Shown: positions 26,988 to 37,479, counted from the first letter of the stretch. The stretch: DNA of 64,000 nucleotides from Saccharothrix ecbatanensis (GCF_014205015.1 NZ_JACHMO010000001.1:2232001-2296000), one strand, 5' to 3'. The notes: generated from the sequence alone by a model not told the origin. Program-made: numbers and translations.

Positions 26988-29900
26988 ATGCACAGGACCG
27001 AGCACCTGCGCGCCCGGCTGCGCGCGGAGCTGGCCCGGCTGCTCGAAGTGGACCCCGCCGAGGTGGACGAGGACGACCGGTTCGCCAATCTCGGCCTCGA
27101 TTCCCTCCGTGCCACGGCATTGGCGGACGCGCTGTCCGGCGTGCTCGGCGACCGGGTGTCACCGGCATTGCTGTGGGCGTATCCCACCGTCTCCGAGCTC
27201 GTCCACCACCTGACCCGGCCCGCACCGGTCGAGACGACGGTCCGGCACGCGTCCAGCGCCCGCGAGGAAGAGGTCGCGGTGATCGGCATGGCCTGCCGGT
27301 TCCCGGGTGCGGGCGACATCGACGCGTTCTGGGAATTGCTGCGCACCGGGACCGACGCGGTCAAGCCGGTGCCGCCAGACCGGTGGACCCCGGACCCGAC
27401 GCTGGTCGGGATGCCGGACCACGCCGGTTTCCTGGACCAGCCGGTGGACGCCTTCGACCCGCTGTTCTTCGAGATCTCGCCCCGTGAAGCGGCCGAGATC
27501 GACCCGCAGCACCGGTTGTTCCTCGAGGTGGCCTGCGAGGCGCTGGAAGCGGCGGGAGTCGCGGGCGACGCGCTGAGGAACAGCCGCACCGGGGTCTACG
27601 CGGGCGCGATCTGGCACGACTACGCCGATCTGCACGGCACGGACGTGGACCGGCTGTCCCCGCACACCGCCACTGGCCAGGCGTTGGGCATGGTGGCCAA
27701 CCGGCTGTCCTACGCGCTCGGACTGCGCGGTCCCAGCATGACGCTCGACAGCGCGTGCTCCTCTTCGCTGCTCTCTGTGCACCTCGCCTGCCAGAGCATC
27801 CGGTCGGGTGAATCCGACATGGCTGTCGCCGGTGGGGTGAACCTCCTGCTGAGCATGGCGACGATGGCCTCGCTCGCCCAGTTCGGCGGGCTGGCCCCGG
27901 ATGGGCGCTGCAAGGCCTTCGACGCCCGTGGTGACGGTTTCGGCCGCGGGGAGGGCTGCGGTGTCGTCGTGCTCAAGCCGCTGTCCCGCGCGCTGGCGGA
28001 CGGTGACCGGATCTGGTGCGTGATCAAGGGGTCCGCGGTCAACAACGACGGCCCCAGCAACGGTCTCACGGCGCCGAACCCGTTGGCGCAGCAGGAAGTC
28101 CTCCGGGACGCCTGCGAACGGGCCGGGGTGCCGCCCGGCGACGTCCACTACGTGGAGACGCACGGGACCGGAACCGCACTGGGCGACCCGATCGAGGCGA
28201 GCGCGCTTGGTGCGGCGTTCGGCTCGGGCCGGTCGGCCGACGAGCGGTTGGTCATCGGTTCGGTGAAGACGAACATCGGCCACTTGGAGGGCGCCGCCGG
28301 CATCGCCGGTCTGATCAAGACGGCGCTGTGCCTGCACCACGGCCAGGTGCCGCCGAACCTCCACTTCGACGAACCCAACCCGCACATCGACTTCGACCGG
28401 TTGCGGTTGCGCGTGCCCCGTGCGGTGGAAGAGTGGCCGCCGGACCGGCGGTTGGCCGGCGTGAGCTCGTTCGGCTGGGGAGGCACGAACGTCCACGTCG
28501 TGCTCGGCGGCTGGACGGAGCCTGCGCCGCCGGCCGAGTTCACCCCGGCGCACGACGCCGATGGGCACGCGCGGATCGCGTTCGTCTGCTCACCGCACGG
28601 CCACCAGTGGGTCGGCATGGGGCGGCTGATGCTGCGCACAGAGCCGGTGTTCCGGTCCGCGATCGAGCGCTGCGACCGCGCACTCGCGCCGCACACCGGC
28701 TGGTCCCTGCTGGACGAGCTGTTCGCGGACGAGGATCGAGTCCGCTACGACGACGTTTCGGTCACCCAGCCGATCCTGTTCGCGGTGCAGGTGGCGCTCG
28801 CCGCGTGGCTGGCGTCGCGCGGGGTCCTACCGGACACCGTGGCGGGTCACAGCCTCGGCGAGATCAGCGCCGCGGTGATCGCGGGTTTCCTGGACATCCC
28901 CGAGGCAGCGCGGCTGGTCCACCACTACAGCAGGCACCAGAGGCTGCTCGCCGGCCGTGGTGAGGGGATGGCCGTGGTGGAGCTGTCCGCCACGGAACTC
29001 GGCGAAGAGGCGGAGCGGGCGGGAGTCGTCGTCGCGGCCCGGAACGGCCCGAGGTCGACCTCACTGGCCGGGTCGGTGGCCGCCCTCGAAGGACTGCTCG
29101 CGGACCTGAAGGCCCGCGGCGTGCTGTGCGCGATGGTGAAGGTGGGCGTCGCCGCGCACAGCCCGGCCATCGACGAGGTGAAGGACGACCTGGTGGCGGC
29201 CATCGGCGAGCTGGCCGTCACTCCAGGCCGGATCCCGATGATCTCGACCGTGACCGGCGCGCCGGTCGAAGTGTCCCAACTGGACGCCGCCTATTTCGCG
29301 CGAAACCTCCGCGAGCAGGTCCTGCTGGCGGATGTCACCGCCAAGTTGCTGGCCGACGGGCACGACGTCCTGGTGGAGCTGAGCGCGAATCCCGTGCTGC
29401 TGTCCGCCCTGCGGCAGAGCGCGGAGGACGCGGGCGGCGCCGCGACCGTTTTGGGCACCATGACCCGGGGCGACGACGACCGCGCGGGTGTCCGGGAAGC
29501 GCTCCTGGAACTCGACCGGCTCGGTGCGGTGCGGCCGGTCCCGACCGGCTCCGCCGAGCTGTTCACGCTGTCCGCGAAGACGACGGCGGCACTCCGTGAA
29601 CACGCCGGGCAGGTGGCAGCCGTCGTCGACGGAAGCCGGCCGATGCCGGACCTCGCGGCCGCCGCGGCCCGTCGTCCCGATCATCCCTACCGCCTCGCGG
29701 CGGTCGCCGGCACCAGCGGCGAACTTGCCGACGTGCTGCGCGACTACGCCGAGGGCGCGCACTCCGGTGGACTGCGCGCCGCCACGAGACCGGCCCGACA
29801 GCCCAAAGTCGCGTTCGTGTTCCCCGGCCAGGGCTCGCAGTGGATCGGCATGGGCCGGGAGCTGCTGGCCGGGGAACCCGTGTTCCACGCGGTGATGCGG

Positions 29901-32084
29901 GAGTGCGATGCGGCCATCGCGCGGTTCGTCGACTGGTCGTTGCTGGACGAGCTGCTCGCCGACGAGTCGACCGCCCGGCTGGACCGGATCGACGTGGTGC
30001 AGCCGACGCTGTTCGCCATGGAGGTCGCGCTCGCGAAGCTGTGGGAGTCGTGGGGCGTGCTGCCCAGTGCGGTCGTCGGGCACAGCATGGGTGAGGTGGC
30101 GGCCTCGTACATCGCGGGTGCCGTCTCGCTGGACGACGCGGCACGGGTGATCTGCCGGCGCAGCAAGTTGATGCGCCGGGCCGGTGGTCAGGGCGCGATG
30201 CTCGCCGTCGAGCTGACCGCGAACGAGGCGGCGGAGGCGATCGGTGACCGGCGGGAACTGGTGTCCATCGCGGTGAGCAACAGCCGGCGTTCCACGGTGT
30301 TGTCCGGTGACCGCGCCGTTCTCACGGCGGTGGCGGACGAGCTGGCCCGGCGCGAGGTGTTCCACCGCTGGGTCAAGGTCGACGTCGCGTCGCACAGCCC
30401 GCGGATGGACCACCTGCGCGACGACCTGGTCGAGCTGCTCGACGGCGTGTCCGGGCGGTCACCTCGGGTGCCGATGTACTCCACGGTGTCCGGTCGGCTC
30501 GCCGAGGGCGCCGAGCTGGACGCCGGCTACTGGTTCCGCAACCTCCGGATGCCGGTCCGGTTCGGCGACCAGATCGAGAACCTGGTGCGCGCGGGGCACA
30601 CCGTGTTCGTGGAGATGAGCCCGCACCCGATCCTGCTGCCCGCCGTGCAGCAGGTCGCCGCGGACCTCGGTTCGACCGACGTGACCGTCCTGCCGTCGCT
30701 CCGGCGCGGCGAGCCGTCCCGCCGCGTGCTGCTCGACTCCCTCGGCGCGCTCTACGTCCTGGGTGCTCCGGTCGATCGGGAGCGGGCGTCGACCCCCGGA
30801 CGTCGCACGGTCGCGCTGCCGCACTACCCCTGGCAGCGAGAGCGGTACCGGCTGGAGGTCCGGTCCCGGTCGCGGCGCGGGTCGCTGCTGGGCGACCGGC
30901 TCGATTCGGCGATCGAACGGGGCGCCCACTACTGGCAGCCCGAGCTGGACCTGGACACCGCGGCCATCGGCGATCACGTGATCGGCGGTCGGGCCGTCGT
31001 CCCCGGGAGCGCCTACCTGGACATGGCCCTGCGGGCTGCCCGCGAAGTGCTGCCCGGGTCCGAGGGGTTCGAGGCGAAAGCCGTGCGGTTCCGCAGACCG
31101 TTCGTGATCGGCGAATCCGGTCGCAGAGCCCAGATTGCGCTCATCCTGGACGAGACGACCGGCTCGGGCGCGGTCCGCTTCTTCGAGGACGGCGAAAACG
31201 GGTTCGCCTCCGTCGCCGAGCTCGACTTGTCCACCACGGCCACCGCCCCGCCAGAGGTGTCGGCGGACGCCACGGCGATCAGGCGGCGGTTGGCTGCGGA
31301 CGGCATCCCCGGCGACGAGTTCTACGCGCGGCTGGCGGAACGCGGCCTGGCGTACGGACCGGCCTACCGTCGCATCCGGCGGGTCAGCAGTGCGGAGCAG
31401 GAGGCGTTCGCCGAGATCACCGCGGCTCCGCGTCGTCGTGACGACGGGTGCGTCGTCGATCCCGCAGTGCTCGATGCCGCTCTTCAAACGGCCGTGGCGC
31501 CCGCGCTCGGCCCTGAGGGCGGGTTGATCAGCGTCGGGATCGAGCGGGTCGTGGTGCGTCGAAGCCTGATCGAGGACTGCTACGCCCACGCCGTCGTCCG
31601 ACCGTACGAACGCGGCTTCAAGGCGGACGTGTCCGTGTACGACCTGTCGGGTGAGGTCGTCGTGGGAGTGACCGGGCTCGCCCTCGTCCGGTCGACACCT
31701 GTTTTTCCGGCGGACGCGGACACCCCCGTCGCCGCCGGAGGCGAGTCGCGGCCGGCCGGGAGGATCCCCGCGCTGGTCCGCGACTCGCTGCTGAAGATGT
31801 CCAGCGGAGCGCACCGGCGGGCCGCCATCGAGACGGCCGCGGCGGAATGCGTGGCGACCGTGGCCCGCATCCCGGCGGCCTCGATCGACCCGGACATGCC
31901 GCTGCGCGCGCTGGGCATCAATTCTTTGATGGCCATGGAACTGCGCAACCAGCTCGAAGGCCGGTTCGAGATCACGTTGTCGACCACGACCATCCTGAAC
32001 CACCCGACCGTGCGCGCGCTCGCGCCACTGGTCGCCCGGCAGGCGGGAGTTCCACTGGACGACGCGGTGATCGATTCGGCCTGA
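26988..32084 (+). CDS. Type I PKS with tandem acyltransferases: ACP-KS-AT-AT-DH-ACP
   Basis: About 1698 residues. ATG at 26988 has AAAGGA upstream; a GTG at 26973 overlapping the previous stop is less likely. Domains: ACP (5-78; LGLDSLRAT), KS (95-505; DSACSSSLL, complete), AT1 (528-830; GHSLGE, VAAHS, but CSPHGHQW where PGQGSQW is normal), AT2 (938-1238; [21 protein letters not shown]), DH (1305-1570; [11 protein letters not shown] and LDAALQ), ACP (1611-1688; [11 protein letters not shown]). There is no KR, so reduction before dehydration must come from a separate enzyme. An ACP at the N-terminus could accept a chain from the other type I PKS. Single-module or iterative use cannot be told. 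Confidence 0.93.
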   Translation: MHRTEHLRARLRAELARLLEVDPAEVDEDDRFANLGLDSLRATALADALSGVLGDRVSPALLWAYPTVSELVHHLTRPAPVETTVRHASSAREEEVAVIGMACRFPGAGDIDAFWELLRTGTDAVKPVPPDRWTPDPTLVGMPDHAGFLDQPVDAFDPLFFEISPREAAEIDPQHRLFLEVACEALEAAGVAGDALRNSRTGVYAGAIWHDYADLHGTDVDRLSPHTATGQALGMVANRLSYALGLRGPSMTLDSACSSSLLSVHLACQSIRSGESDMAVAGGVNLLLSMATMASLAQFGGLAPDGRCKAFDARGDGFGRGEGCGVVVLKPLSRALADGDRIWCVIKGSAVNNDGPSNGLTAPNPLAQQEVLRDACERAGVPPGDVHYVETHGTGTALGDPIEASALGAAFGSGRSADERLVIGSVKTNIGHLEGAAGIAGLIKTALCLHHGQVPPNLHFDEPNPHIDFDRLRLRVPRAVEEWPPDRRLAGVSSFGWGGTNVHVVLGGWTEPAPPAEFTPAHDADGHARIAFVCSPHGHQWVGMGRLMLRTEPVFRSAIERCDRALAPHTGWSLLDELFADEDRVRYDDVSVTQPILFAVQVALAAWLASRGVLPDTVAGHSLGEISAAVIAGFLDIPEAARLVHHYSRHQRLLAGRGEGMAVVELSATELGEEAERAGVVVAARNGPRSTSLAGSVAALEGLLADLKARGVLCAMVKVGVAAHSPAIDEVKDDLVAAIGELAVTPGRIPMISTVTGAPVEVSQLDAAYFARNLREQVLLADVTAKLLADGHDVLVELSANPVLLSALRQSAEDAGGAATVLGTMTRGDDDRAGVREALLELDRLGAVRPVPTGSAELFTLSAKTTAALREHAGQVAAVVDGSRPMPDLAAAAARRPDHPYRLAAVAGTSGELADVLRDYAEGAHSGGLRAATRPARQPKVAFVFPGQGSQWIGMGRELLAGEPVFHAVMRECDAAIARFVDWSLLDELLADESTARLDRIDVVQPTLFAMEVALAKLWESWGVLPSAVVGHSMGEVAASYIAGAVSLDDAARVICRRSKLMRRAGGQGAMLAVELTANEAAEAIGDRRELVSIAVSNSRRSTVLSGDRAVLTAVADELARREVFHRWVKVDVASHSPRMDHLRDDLVELLDGVSGRSPRVPMYSTVSGRLAEGAELDAGYWFRNLRMPVRFGDQIENLVRAGHTVFVEMSPHPILLPAVQQVAADLGSTDVTVLPSLRRGEPSRRVLLDSLGALYVLGAPVDRERASTPGRRTVALPHYPWQRERYRLEVRSRSRRGSLLGDRLDSAIERGAHYWQPELDLDTAAIGDHVIGGRAVVPGSAYLDMALRAAREVLPGSEGFEAKAVRFRRPFVIGESGRRAQIALILDETTGSGAVRFFEDGENGFASVAELDLSTTATAPPEVSADATAIRRRLAADGIPGDEFYARLAERGLAYGPAYRRIRRVSSAEQEAFAEITAAPRRRDDGCVVDPAVLDAALQTAVAPALGPEGGLISVGIERVVVRRSLIEDCYAHAVVRPYERGFKADVSVYDLSGEVVVGVTGLALVRSTPVFPADADTPVAAGGESRPAGRIPALVRDSLLKMSSGAHRRAAIETAAAECVATVARIPAASIDPDMPLRALGINSLMAMELRNQLEGRFEITLSTTTILNHPTVRALAPLVARQAGVPLDDAVIDSA

Positions 32085-32134
32085 GCGGCCCGTGCGACGT
32101 CGCAAACCATTCCGGCGAAGGGAGATATATCGAC

Positions 32135-32392
32135 ATGGGAAAGTTCACCATGGAAGATCTGGTCCGTGTGATGCGAGCCGCGGCAGGCGAAGACGGACAG
32201 GTCGACTTGGACGAAAAGGTCCGCCAGTGCGGCTTCGACGAACTCGGCTACGACTCCCTCGCCGTGTTGGAGACGGCGAGCCGCGTCGAACGGGAGTATG
32301 GGGTGATCCTTGACGAGGAGGCCATGGCGTTGGTCGAGACGCCGACACAGTTCGTCGCGCTCGTGAACGGTCAGCTCGCCTCTTTGGCGTGA
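32135..32392 (+). CDS. Type II PKS acyl carrier protein
   Basis: An 85-residue discrete ACP with phosphopantetheine Ser in ELGYDSLAVLETASRVEREYGV, the typical sequence of aromatic PKS ACPs. GGGAGA precedes the ATG at 32135. It completes the minimal PKS with KS-alpha and CLF, from which it is separated by the starter-unit genes, an arrangement different from the usual KS-CLF-ACP order. A strong terminator follows. Confidence 0.95.
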   Translation: MGKFTMEDLVRVMRAAAGEDGQVDLDEKVRQCGFDELGYDSLAVLETASRVEREYGVILDEEAMALVETPTQFVALVNGQLASLA

Positions 32393-32445
32393 CGGTTCGC
32401 CACGGGATCGGCCGGGGCCGAGTGGATAAGCGGCCTCGCACCGGG

Positions 32446-32474
32446 TAGCCGGAGGGATTTCCGCCCTCCGGCTA
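32446..32474 (+). terminator. Terminator after the type II ACP gene
   Basis: Perfect 11-base arms TAGCCGGAGGG / CCCTCCGGCTA with a 7-base loop, 53 bases after the ACP stop. Confidence 0.8.
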
Positions 32475-32557
32475 TTCGTGGTGGCTCGGGTGCGACAGCG
32501 ACCACGTGCCCAGTTTTCCTGGATCAAAGGTCGAGTGGGCGCTCGTACGCTCTCACC

Positions 32558-33328
32558 ATGAGCGAAGTCAATTACCAGGAATTGTCGAGAAGCGTCATCA
32601 TCACCGGTGGTGGAACGGGAATCGGGAGAGCCGCGGCGCTGGCTTTCGCGAAGGCCGGCGACCGGGTCCTCATCGTCGGCAGGTCGGCCGGGCCGCTCAC
32701 GGAAACCGCGAACCAGAGCGATCGCATCAAGGCGCTGCCTCTCGACATCACCGACCCCGACGCGCCGGAGCGGATCGTCCGCACCGCGCTCGACGAGTTC
32801 GGTCGCATCGACGTCCTCGTGCACAACGCTTACACCGCCGGGTTCGGTGACCTCGAAGCGATCGAGCGGGCCTCGGTCGAAGCGCAGGTGGCGACGAACC
32901 TGATCGCGCCGATATTCCTCACCCAGCACGCCGTGAGCGCGCTCGCCGAAACCGGGGGGACGGTCGTGAACATCACCACCTCCGGATCGCTCGGCATCCG
33001 GGCCACGCCGAGTCGCGGTGTGTACGGCGCCACCAAGGTCGCCCTCGACTCGCTGACCAGGACCTGGGCGGTCGAACTCGGGCCGAAGGGCATTCGGGTC
33101 GTGTCGGTCGCGCCCGGTCTGGTGGACACCGGCGGCGCCGTGCGGGCCGGGATGATGCCGGAACCCGTCTACCAGGACTTCCTCAACGGCATGCGGTCCA
33201 AGGTGCCCGCTGGTCGCATCGGCGATCCCGAGGACATCGCGTGGTGGATCGTGCGGATCACCCAGCCCGGGGCCGGGTACGCCACCGGGGCCGTGCTCGC
33301 CGTCGACGGCGGTTTGTCACTCACCTGA
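32558..33328 (+). CDS. Short-chain dehydrogenase/reductase
   Basis: A 256-residue classical SDR: TGGGTGIGRAAALAFAKAG (NADP binding), VHNAYTAG, Ser in NITTSGSLG, and Tyr-x3-Lys in YGATKVAL. It ends AVDGGLSLT, as FabG-like enzymes do. It could serve as a second ketoreductase, for instance in trans for the KR-less type I PKSs, or tailor a ring position. There is no ribosome site before ATG 32558; a TACGCT box at 32546-32551 lies at the distance expected for a leaderless transcript. Confidence 0.88.
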   Translation: MSEVNYQELSRSVIITGGGTGIGRAAALAFAKAGDRVLIVGRSAGPLTETANQSDRIKALPLDITDPDAPERIVRTALDEFGRIDVLVHNAYTAGFGDLEAIERASVEAQVATNLIAPIFLTQHAVSALAETGGTVVNITTSGSLGIRATPSRGVYGATKVALDSLTRTWAVELGPKGIRVVSVAPGLVDTGGAVRAGMMPEPVYQDFLNGMRSKVPAGRIGDPEDIAWWIVRITQPGAGYATGAVLAVDGGLSLT

Positions 33329-33354
33329 ACCGTGTCGCCCTGGTGATGTCGCGA

Positions 33355-33409
33355 ACGGTGCGGCGCCGGCAGCGTGGTCGTGGACAACGCGGAGCCGACA
33401 CCGCACCGT
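33355..33409. terminator. Hairpin between convergent SDR and split-barrel genes
   Basis: ACGGTGCGG / CCGCACCGT arms, extended by GCG/CGC across a one-base bulge, with a 37-base loop. Weaker than the others in the window. Confidence 0.45.
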
Positions 33410-33435
33410 CGCATTACGAGCGTGGTGCGGATTTC

Positions 33436-33873
33436 TCACTGATCGGCCGAGGTATTCCACTTCCCGGCGTTCTCGGCCAACCAGTCCAGCGTGCTGCGGA
33501 CGTTCAGCGGTTCCAACTGGACCTTGACCCGCACCTGGTCCTCCAGGTGCTCGTGGGCGCCCATCTGGTAGCGCTCGTCCAACTCGGAGAGGTGCTCCTG
33601 CGCGCCTTCGGTAGTGGTGCCGACCAACCGGGCCTCGATGTGCACGGTCCGCGTCATGTCTTTCGGATCGATGAGCAGCAGGGAAGCTTGCTGGTCGCGC
33701 TCGAGGTGCTCCAGCCAGCGGGCGCCGCGGAACGTGTTGAGCCAGAAATGGCCGTCGCGGTACTTGTACCACACCGGGTCCATCTTCACCACGCCATTCC
33801 GGCGCTTCGTGCCGATCACGATAGGCATTACTTCCGCGAAGAAATCGACATTGGCTTGACTTATCTCGAGCAT
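33436..33873 (-). CDS. FMN/F420-binding split-barrel protein (PPOX family)
   Basis: A 145-residue protein with the pyridoxamine-phosphate-oxidase-like fold: MDPVWYKYRDGHFWLNTFRGARWLEHLERDQQASLLLID is the typical cofactor-binding half. Members bind FMN or F420 and reduce or oxidise small molecules. ATG 33873 has CGGAGG upstream. It is divergent from the P450 and convergent to the SDR. A role in redox tailoring of the aromatic core is inferred. The cofactor cannot be decided by eye. Confidence 0.8.
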   Translation of the reverse strand: MLEISQANVDFFAEVMPIVIGTKRRNGVVKMDPVWYKYRDGHFWLNTFRGARWLEHLERDQQASLLLIDPKDMTRTVHIEARLVGTTTEGAQEHLSELDERYQMGAHEHLEDQVRVKVQLEPLNVRSTLDWLAENAGKWNTSADQ

Positions 33874-34081
33874 GGTGGCCTCCGGTGATGACCAGGTCGC
33901 GTGCCCCTATCGTGTCCGGGTGTCGGTCGGTGCGCAATGGTCATCCAGCGATTCTCGAGCGATCCAATGTACACCGTGGTCGTCTAGTCATGCTCGACCG
34001 GCGATAGAAAGGTCGCCGCTACAGTGGCGGACAGCCTGGCGATACCGGATCGGGCATTATCCGCAAGAGGGGAAACTGCCG

Positions 34082-35293
34082 ATGAGCACCACCGACGACG
34101 TGATCGAGCGAACCTCGCCGGAGCCCTTGCCGTCGACCCCGGCCGAGTTGCTGGAGTGGTGCCGCACCCACCGCGCGGACAACCCGGTCCACTACGACGA
34201 GCGCCAGCGGTCGTGGCAGGTGTTCCGGTACGTCGACGTGGCCGAGGTGCTCGGCGACCCGGCCCGGTACCTCGCCGACCTCGGCGACCTCAGGCCGTCC
34301 AATCCGGAACTGGACCTCATGCAGCGGGGCAACTTCGTCAACATGGACGGGCCGAGGCACAGGATGCTGCGCGGTCTGGTGAGCCAGGCGTTCACCTCGA
34401 AGGTCGTCACCGCGCTCACACCGAAGATCACCACGCTCACGGGCGAACTGCTCGACGCCGTCGCCGACCGCGAGTCGTTCGACCTGGTTGACGCTCTCGC
34501 CTACCCCCTCCCGGTCACCGTGGTGTCGGAACTGCTCGGCGTGCCTGCCGAGGACCGCCCGCTGTTCCGGCGGTGGGCGGAGCAGCTGTTCCCGTTCAAC
34601 GAGGAGGACTCGAACGTCGCCGGCACGCAGGACGCGATGGACGCCCTGATCCCCGCCGTCCGCGAGATGATCGAGTACTTCCGGGCGCAGCTCGACCGGC
34701 GCCGGGCCCGACCGGCCGACGACCTGACGACCAGGCTGGTCGAGGCGGAGACGGCCGCCGACAAGTTGACCGACGACGACATCATCGGGGTCATCACCCT
34801 GCTGTTGACGGCCGGCCACGTGACCACCACCGCACTGCTCGGCAACGCCGTGCTGACCCTGCACGAACACCCCGAGGCCGCTGCGAGGCTGCGCACCGAC
34901 CGGGACGCCCTGCCGTCGGCGGTCGACGAAGTGCTGCGTTACCGGCCGTCGCTGCCTTGGCTGACCCGGCGCACGGCCACCGAAGTGACCCTCGCCGGAC
35001 AGGTGATCCCCGCCGGGGACGTCATCATGCCGTGGTTGGTGTCGGCGAACCGGGACGAGGCGAAGTTCCGCGACCCGGACGTGTTCGACATCGGCCGCCG
35101 GCCCAACCAGTACCTCAGCTTCGGCCACGGCATCCACTACTGCCTGGGCGCTCCGCTGGCCAAGCTCGAGACCAGGATCGCGCTGGGACTGCTGTTCGAC
35201 CGGTACCGGGAGATCGCCGTCGTGGACGACGAGTTCCACCACCCGTTCGCGATGGGCGGCGCCAAGAGCCTCAGTGTGGCCGTTGTCCGCTGA
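34082..35293 (+). CDS. Cytochrome P450, first copy
   Basis: A 403-residue bacterial P450. The heme loop is FGHGIHYCLGAPLAK with Cys ligand; the ExxR motif is EVLRYRPS. The I-helix reads LLLTAGHVTTTALLG, so the usual acid before the conserved Thr (AG-x-D/E-T) is Val. ATG at 34082 has AGAGGGG upstream. A soluble tailoring hydroxylase or coupling enzyme is likely. The substrate is unknown. The missing acid may slow or change oxygen activation. Confidence 0.92.
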   Translation: MSTTDDVIERTSPEPLPSTPAELLEWCRTHRADNPVHYDERQRSWQVFRYVDVAEVLGDPARYLADLGDLRPSNPELDLMQRGNFVNMDGPRHRMLRGLVSQAFTSKVVTALTPKITTLTGELLDAVADRESFDLVDALAYPLPVTVVSELLGVPAEDRPLFRRWAEQLFPFNEEDSNVAGTQDAMDALIPAVREMIEYFRAQLDRRRARPADDLTTRLVEAETAADKLTDDDIIGVITLLLTAGHVTTTALLGNAVLTLHEHPEAAARLRTDRDALPSAVDEVLRYRPSLPWLTRRTATEVTLAGQVIPAGDVIMPWLVSANRDEAKFRDPDVFDIGRRPNQYLSFGHGIHYCLGAPLAKLETRIALGLLFDRYREIAVVDDEFHHPFAMGGAKSLSVAVVR

Positions 35294-35317
35294 GGCGCCG
35301 GATGGCGAAGAACGCGA

Positions 35318-35348
35318 ACGGCGGGTCCCGTGCCCCGGGACCCGCCGT
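35318..35348. terminator. Hairpin between P450 and second BBE flavoprotein
   Basis: Perfect 12-base arms ACGGCGGGTCCC / GGGACCCGCCGT with a 7-base loop between convergent genes. Confidence 0.8.
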
Positions 35349-35360
35349 CGTCGCGCCCGA

Positions 35361-36977
35361 TCAGCGTCCAGGCCGCTGCTCGCCCGCTTGGACCGACAGC
35401 GCGTGGCGGAAGACGTCGCCGGGGTCCCAGGCCGCCTTGACCGCCTGGAGCCTCGGGTAGGCGTCCTGGTAGTACAGGTCGTGCCACGGCACACCTGAGG
35501 AGTTCCACTCCTCGGAGGCCAGGTCGGTGTCCAGGAAGTTGATGAAGCACCCGTCGCTGACCTCGCCGGGCACCGGCACACCCCCGGTTTCGCGGTGCAC
35601 GTCCCGGTACAGGGCCCGCAGGAAGTCGAGGTTGGCGACGTCCCCCGCGGGGTCGGTCCACGTCTTCATGTAGAGCACCCGCATCACCGAGTCGCGCTGG
35701 GGCACCGCGGTCGCGTGGGAGGGAACCAGGTTCGCCGCACCGCCGTACGACTGCAACGACACCGACGTGTCCATGCCGTCGTTCCCGACATGGTTGAGGT
35801 GGTCGAAGATGGTGTCGATCTGGCTGTCGGTGAACGACCGCCGCAGGTACGACGACTTGACCTTCTGCCGGTTGGTCTCGTCGTCCTGGAGCTCGGCCAG
35901 CAGCCGCACGGAGTACAGCCAGGGCATCGGAGTGGTCGGCATGCGCATTTCCGGCGGACCGTCCGCGGTCACCGCGCCGATGAAGTCGTCCAGCAACGCC
36001 TCGGCGTTCTCGCCGGTGCCGTCCATGTGGGTGAACAGGATCGCGCCCAAGTCCGGTCCCTCGGCCGCGGCCTGCGGGCTGAACAGGATGAGGCCGCTGA
36101 AGAGGCCGGCGTACGGCGACTCCGCGTCGCTGTTGTGCTCGTGCCAACGGCCGAAGTTGCGGACAAGGGCGCGGAAGGAGTCCCGGTCCATGCCCTCCCT
36201 CGGGAACAGCACGGTGCTGGTGAGCACGGTCGACGGCGGCTTCGGCAGCAGACCGGACGGGTCGACGCCGGTGGCGTGGGGCGACCGGAACCAGTAGCGG
36301 GTGACGACACCGAAGTTGCCGCCTCCGCCACCGGTGTGCGCCCACCACAGCTCGCGGTAGGGGTCGTCGGCTTCCCGGGTCGCGATCACCGCCCGCGCTT
36401 GGCCGGCCTGGTCGGCCACGACCACCTCGACCGCGTACAGGTGGTCGACGCTGATGCCGTACCGCCTGGACAGCGCCCCGAACCCGCCGCCGGACACGTG
36501 CCCGCCGAAGGCGATGCCCGCGGAGGCGCCGCCTGGAACGGTGACGCCCCAACCCAGGTAGAGCGTGCGGTACACGTCGAGGAGGGTCGCACCCGCCTCG
36601 ATGACGAAAGCGTTGCGCTCGTGGTCGAAGCCGACCGCGTTCATCTCGGAGAGGTCGAGCACCACGTCTACGTGGTCGGTGCCGACAAGGTCCTCATAGC
36701 AGTGCCCGCCACTGCGCACGATGATCCGCCTGCCGGACCGCGCCGCCTCGGTCACCGCTCCGACCACCTGCTCCGTCGAGCCGACGACGTGGAACGAGTC
36801 CGGCGTGGCGGTGATGCGCTTGTTCGCCCCCTTGGCGCTCAGCACGGTGTACCTGGGGTCGTGCCGATCGATGGTGATCGGGCCGAAGGTCGCGGATCGG
36901 GTGTCTTGTGCCCAGGGAATCAGATCAGTCAACGTCAACCTCGCTCGGTAGTGCGGATCGGGGTCGGGGGCGGCCAC
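35361..36977 (-). CDS. BBE-type FAD-dependent oxidoreductase 2
   Basis: A 538-residue paralogue of the flavoprotein at 7010-8590, with the same architecture and the ending WDPGDVFRHALSV. The His attachment motif RSGGHCYED is kept. The second attachment region reads PGGASAGIAFGGHVSGGGFG and lacks the Cys present in the first copy, so this enzyme probably holds FAD by one covalent bond. GTG 36977 is the longest start; TTG at 36930-36932 with GCGAGG upstream is a good alternative and would make the N-terminus similar to that of the paralogue. It follows the SnoaL-like gene on the same strand. Confidence 0.88.
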   Translation of the reverse strand: MAAPDPDPHYRARLTLTDLIPWAQDTRSATFGPITIDRHDPRYTVLSAKGANKRITATPDSFHVVGSTEQVVGAVTEAARSGRRIIVRSGGHCYEDLVGTDHVDVVLDLSEMNAVGFDHERNAFVIEAGATLLDVYRTLYLGWGVTVPGGASAGIAFGGHVSGGGFGALSRRYGISVDHLYAVEVVVADQAGQARAVIATREADDPYRELWWAHTGGGGGNFGVVTRYWFRSPHATGVDPSGLLPKPPSTVLTSTVLFPREGMDRDSFRALVRNFGRWHEHNSDAESPYAGLFSGLILFSPQAAAEGPDLGAILFTHMDGTGENAEALLDDFIGAVTADGPPEMRMPTTPMPWLYSVRLLAELQDDETNRQKVKSSYLRRSFTDSQIDTIFDHLNHVGNDGMDTSVSLQSYGGAANLVPSHATAVPQRDSVMRVLYMKTWTDPAGDVANLDFLRALYRDVHRETGGVPVPGEVSDGCFINFLDTDLASEEWNSSGVPWHDLYYQDAYPRLQAVKAAWDPGDVFRHALSVQAGEQRPGR

Positions 36978-37065
36978 CGGCGTCCGCCCAGCCGCACGCG
37001 GGGGTGCGCCAGGGCTCGGCCTGTCGCCGGTGGACTGTGCCGAACCCGTGTTGCCGCAACGCGTT

Positions 37066-37479
37066 TCAGGCGGCGGCGGGGATCACACCGATCGCTTGGA
37101 GTGCCGGAAGCATGTTGACGACGTCCCAGCGCTCGATCACCTTGCCGTTGGCGAATCGGAGCTCCTCCACCATGTCCCAGGTCACCGACCGGCCGGTCGG
37201 CTGGATGCCCGCGAACTCGCCCTTGTGGGTGCCGGTCACGGTGATCCTCAGCGTGACCAGGTCGTCCTCGGCGATGATGCTCCGCACGTCGAGGTGCAGG
37301 TCCGGGAAGGCGTTGAGCCCGGTCTCCATCTGCTTGATCATGAACGACTTCTCGACCGGCGCGCCCTGCCAGTAGTGCACGACGTCCGGGGCCCAGTGCT
37401 CGATGATCCCGTTGAGGTCCCAACGGTTCCACCCGGCGACCATCTGGAGGCACTTCGCCTTGTGCTCCTCCGGTGTCAT
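37066..37479 (-). CDS. SnoaL-like polyketide cyclase 1
   Basis: A 137-residue alpha+beta-barrel protein of the SnoaL family, which includes the fourth-ring cyclases of anthracycline biosynthesis. It has the typical pattern WNRWDLNGIIEHWAPDVVHYWQG near the N-terminus and DMVEELRFANGKVIERWDVVNML near the C-terminus. ATG 37479 has GAGGAG six bases upstream. It is 88 bases before the second BBE flavoprotein on the same strand. An aldol ring closure on the polyketide is the family role; hydroxylase-like members also exist. Confidence 0.85.
   Translation of the reverse strand: MTPEEHKAKCLQMVAGWNRWDLNGIIEHWAPDVVHYWQGAPVEKSFMIKQMETGLNAFPDLHLDVRSIIAEDDLVTLRITVTGTHKGEFAGIQPTGRSVTWDMVEELRFANGKVIERWDVVNMLPALQAIGVIPAAA

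Noticed and set aside
26988..32084. Iterative enediyne-type PKS
   Set aside because: The domain order (ACP-KS-AT-AT-DH-ACP) differs from KS-AT-ACP-KR-DH-PPT, and no enediyne cassette genes are present.
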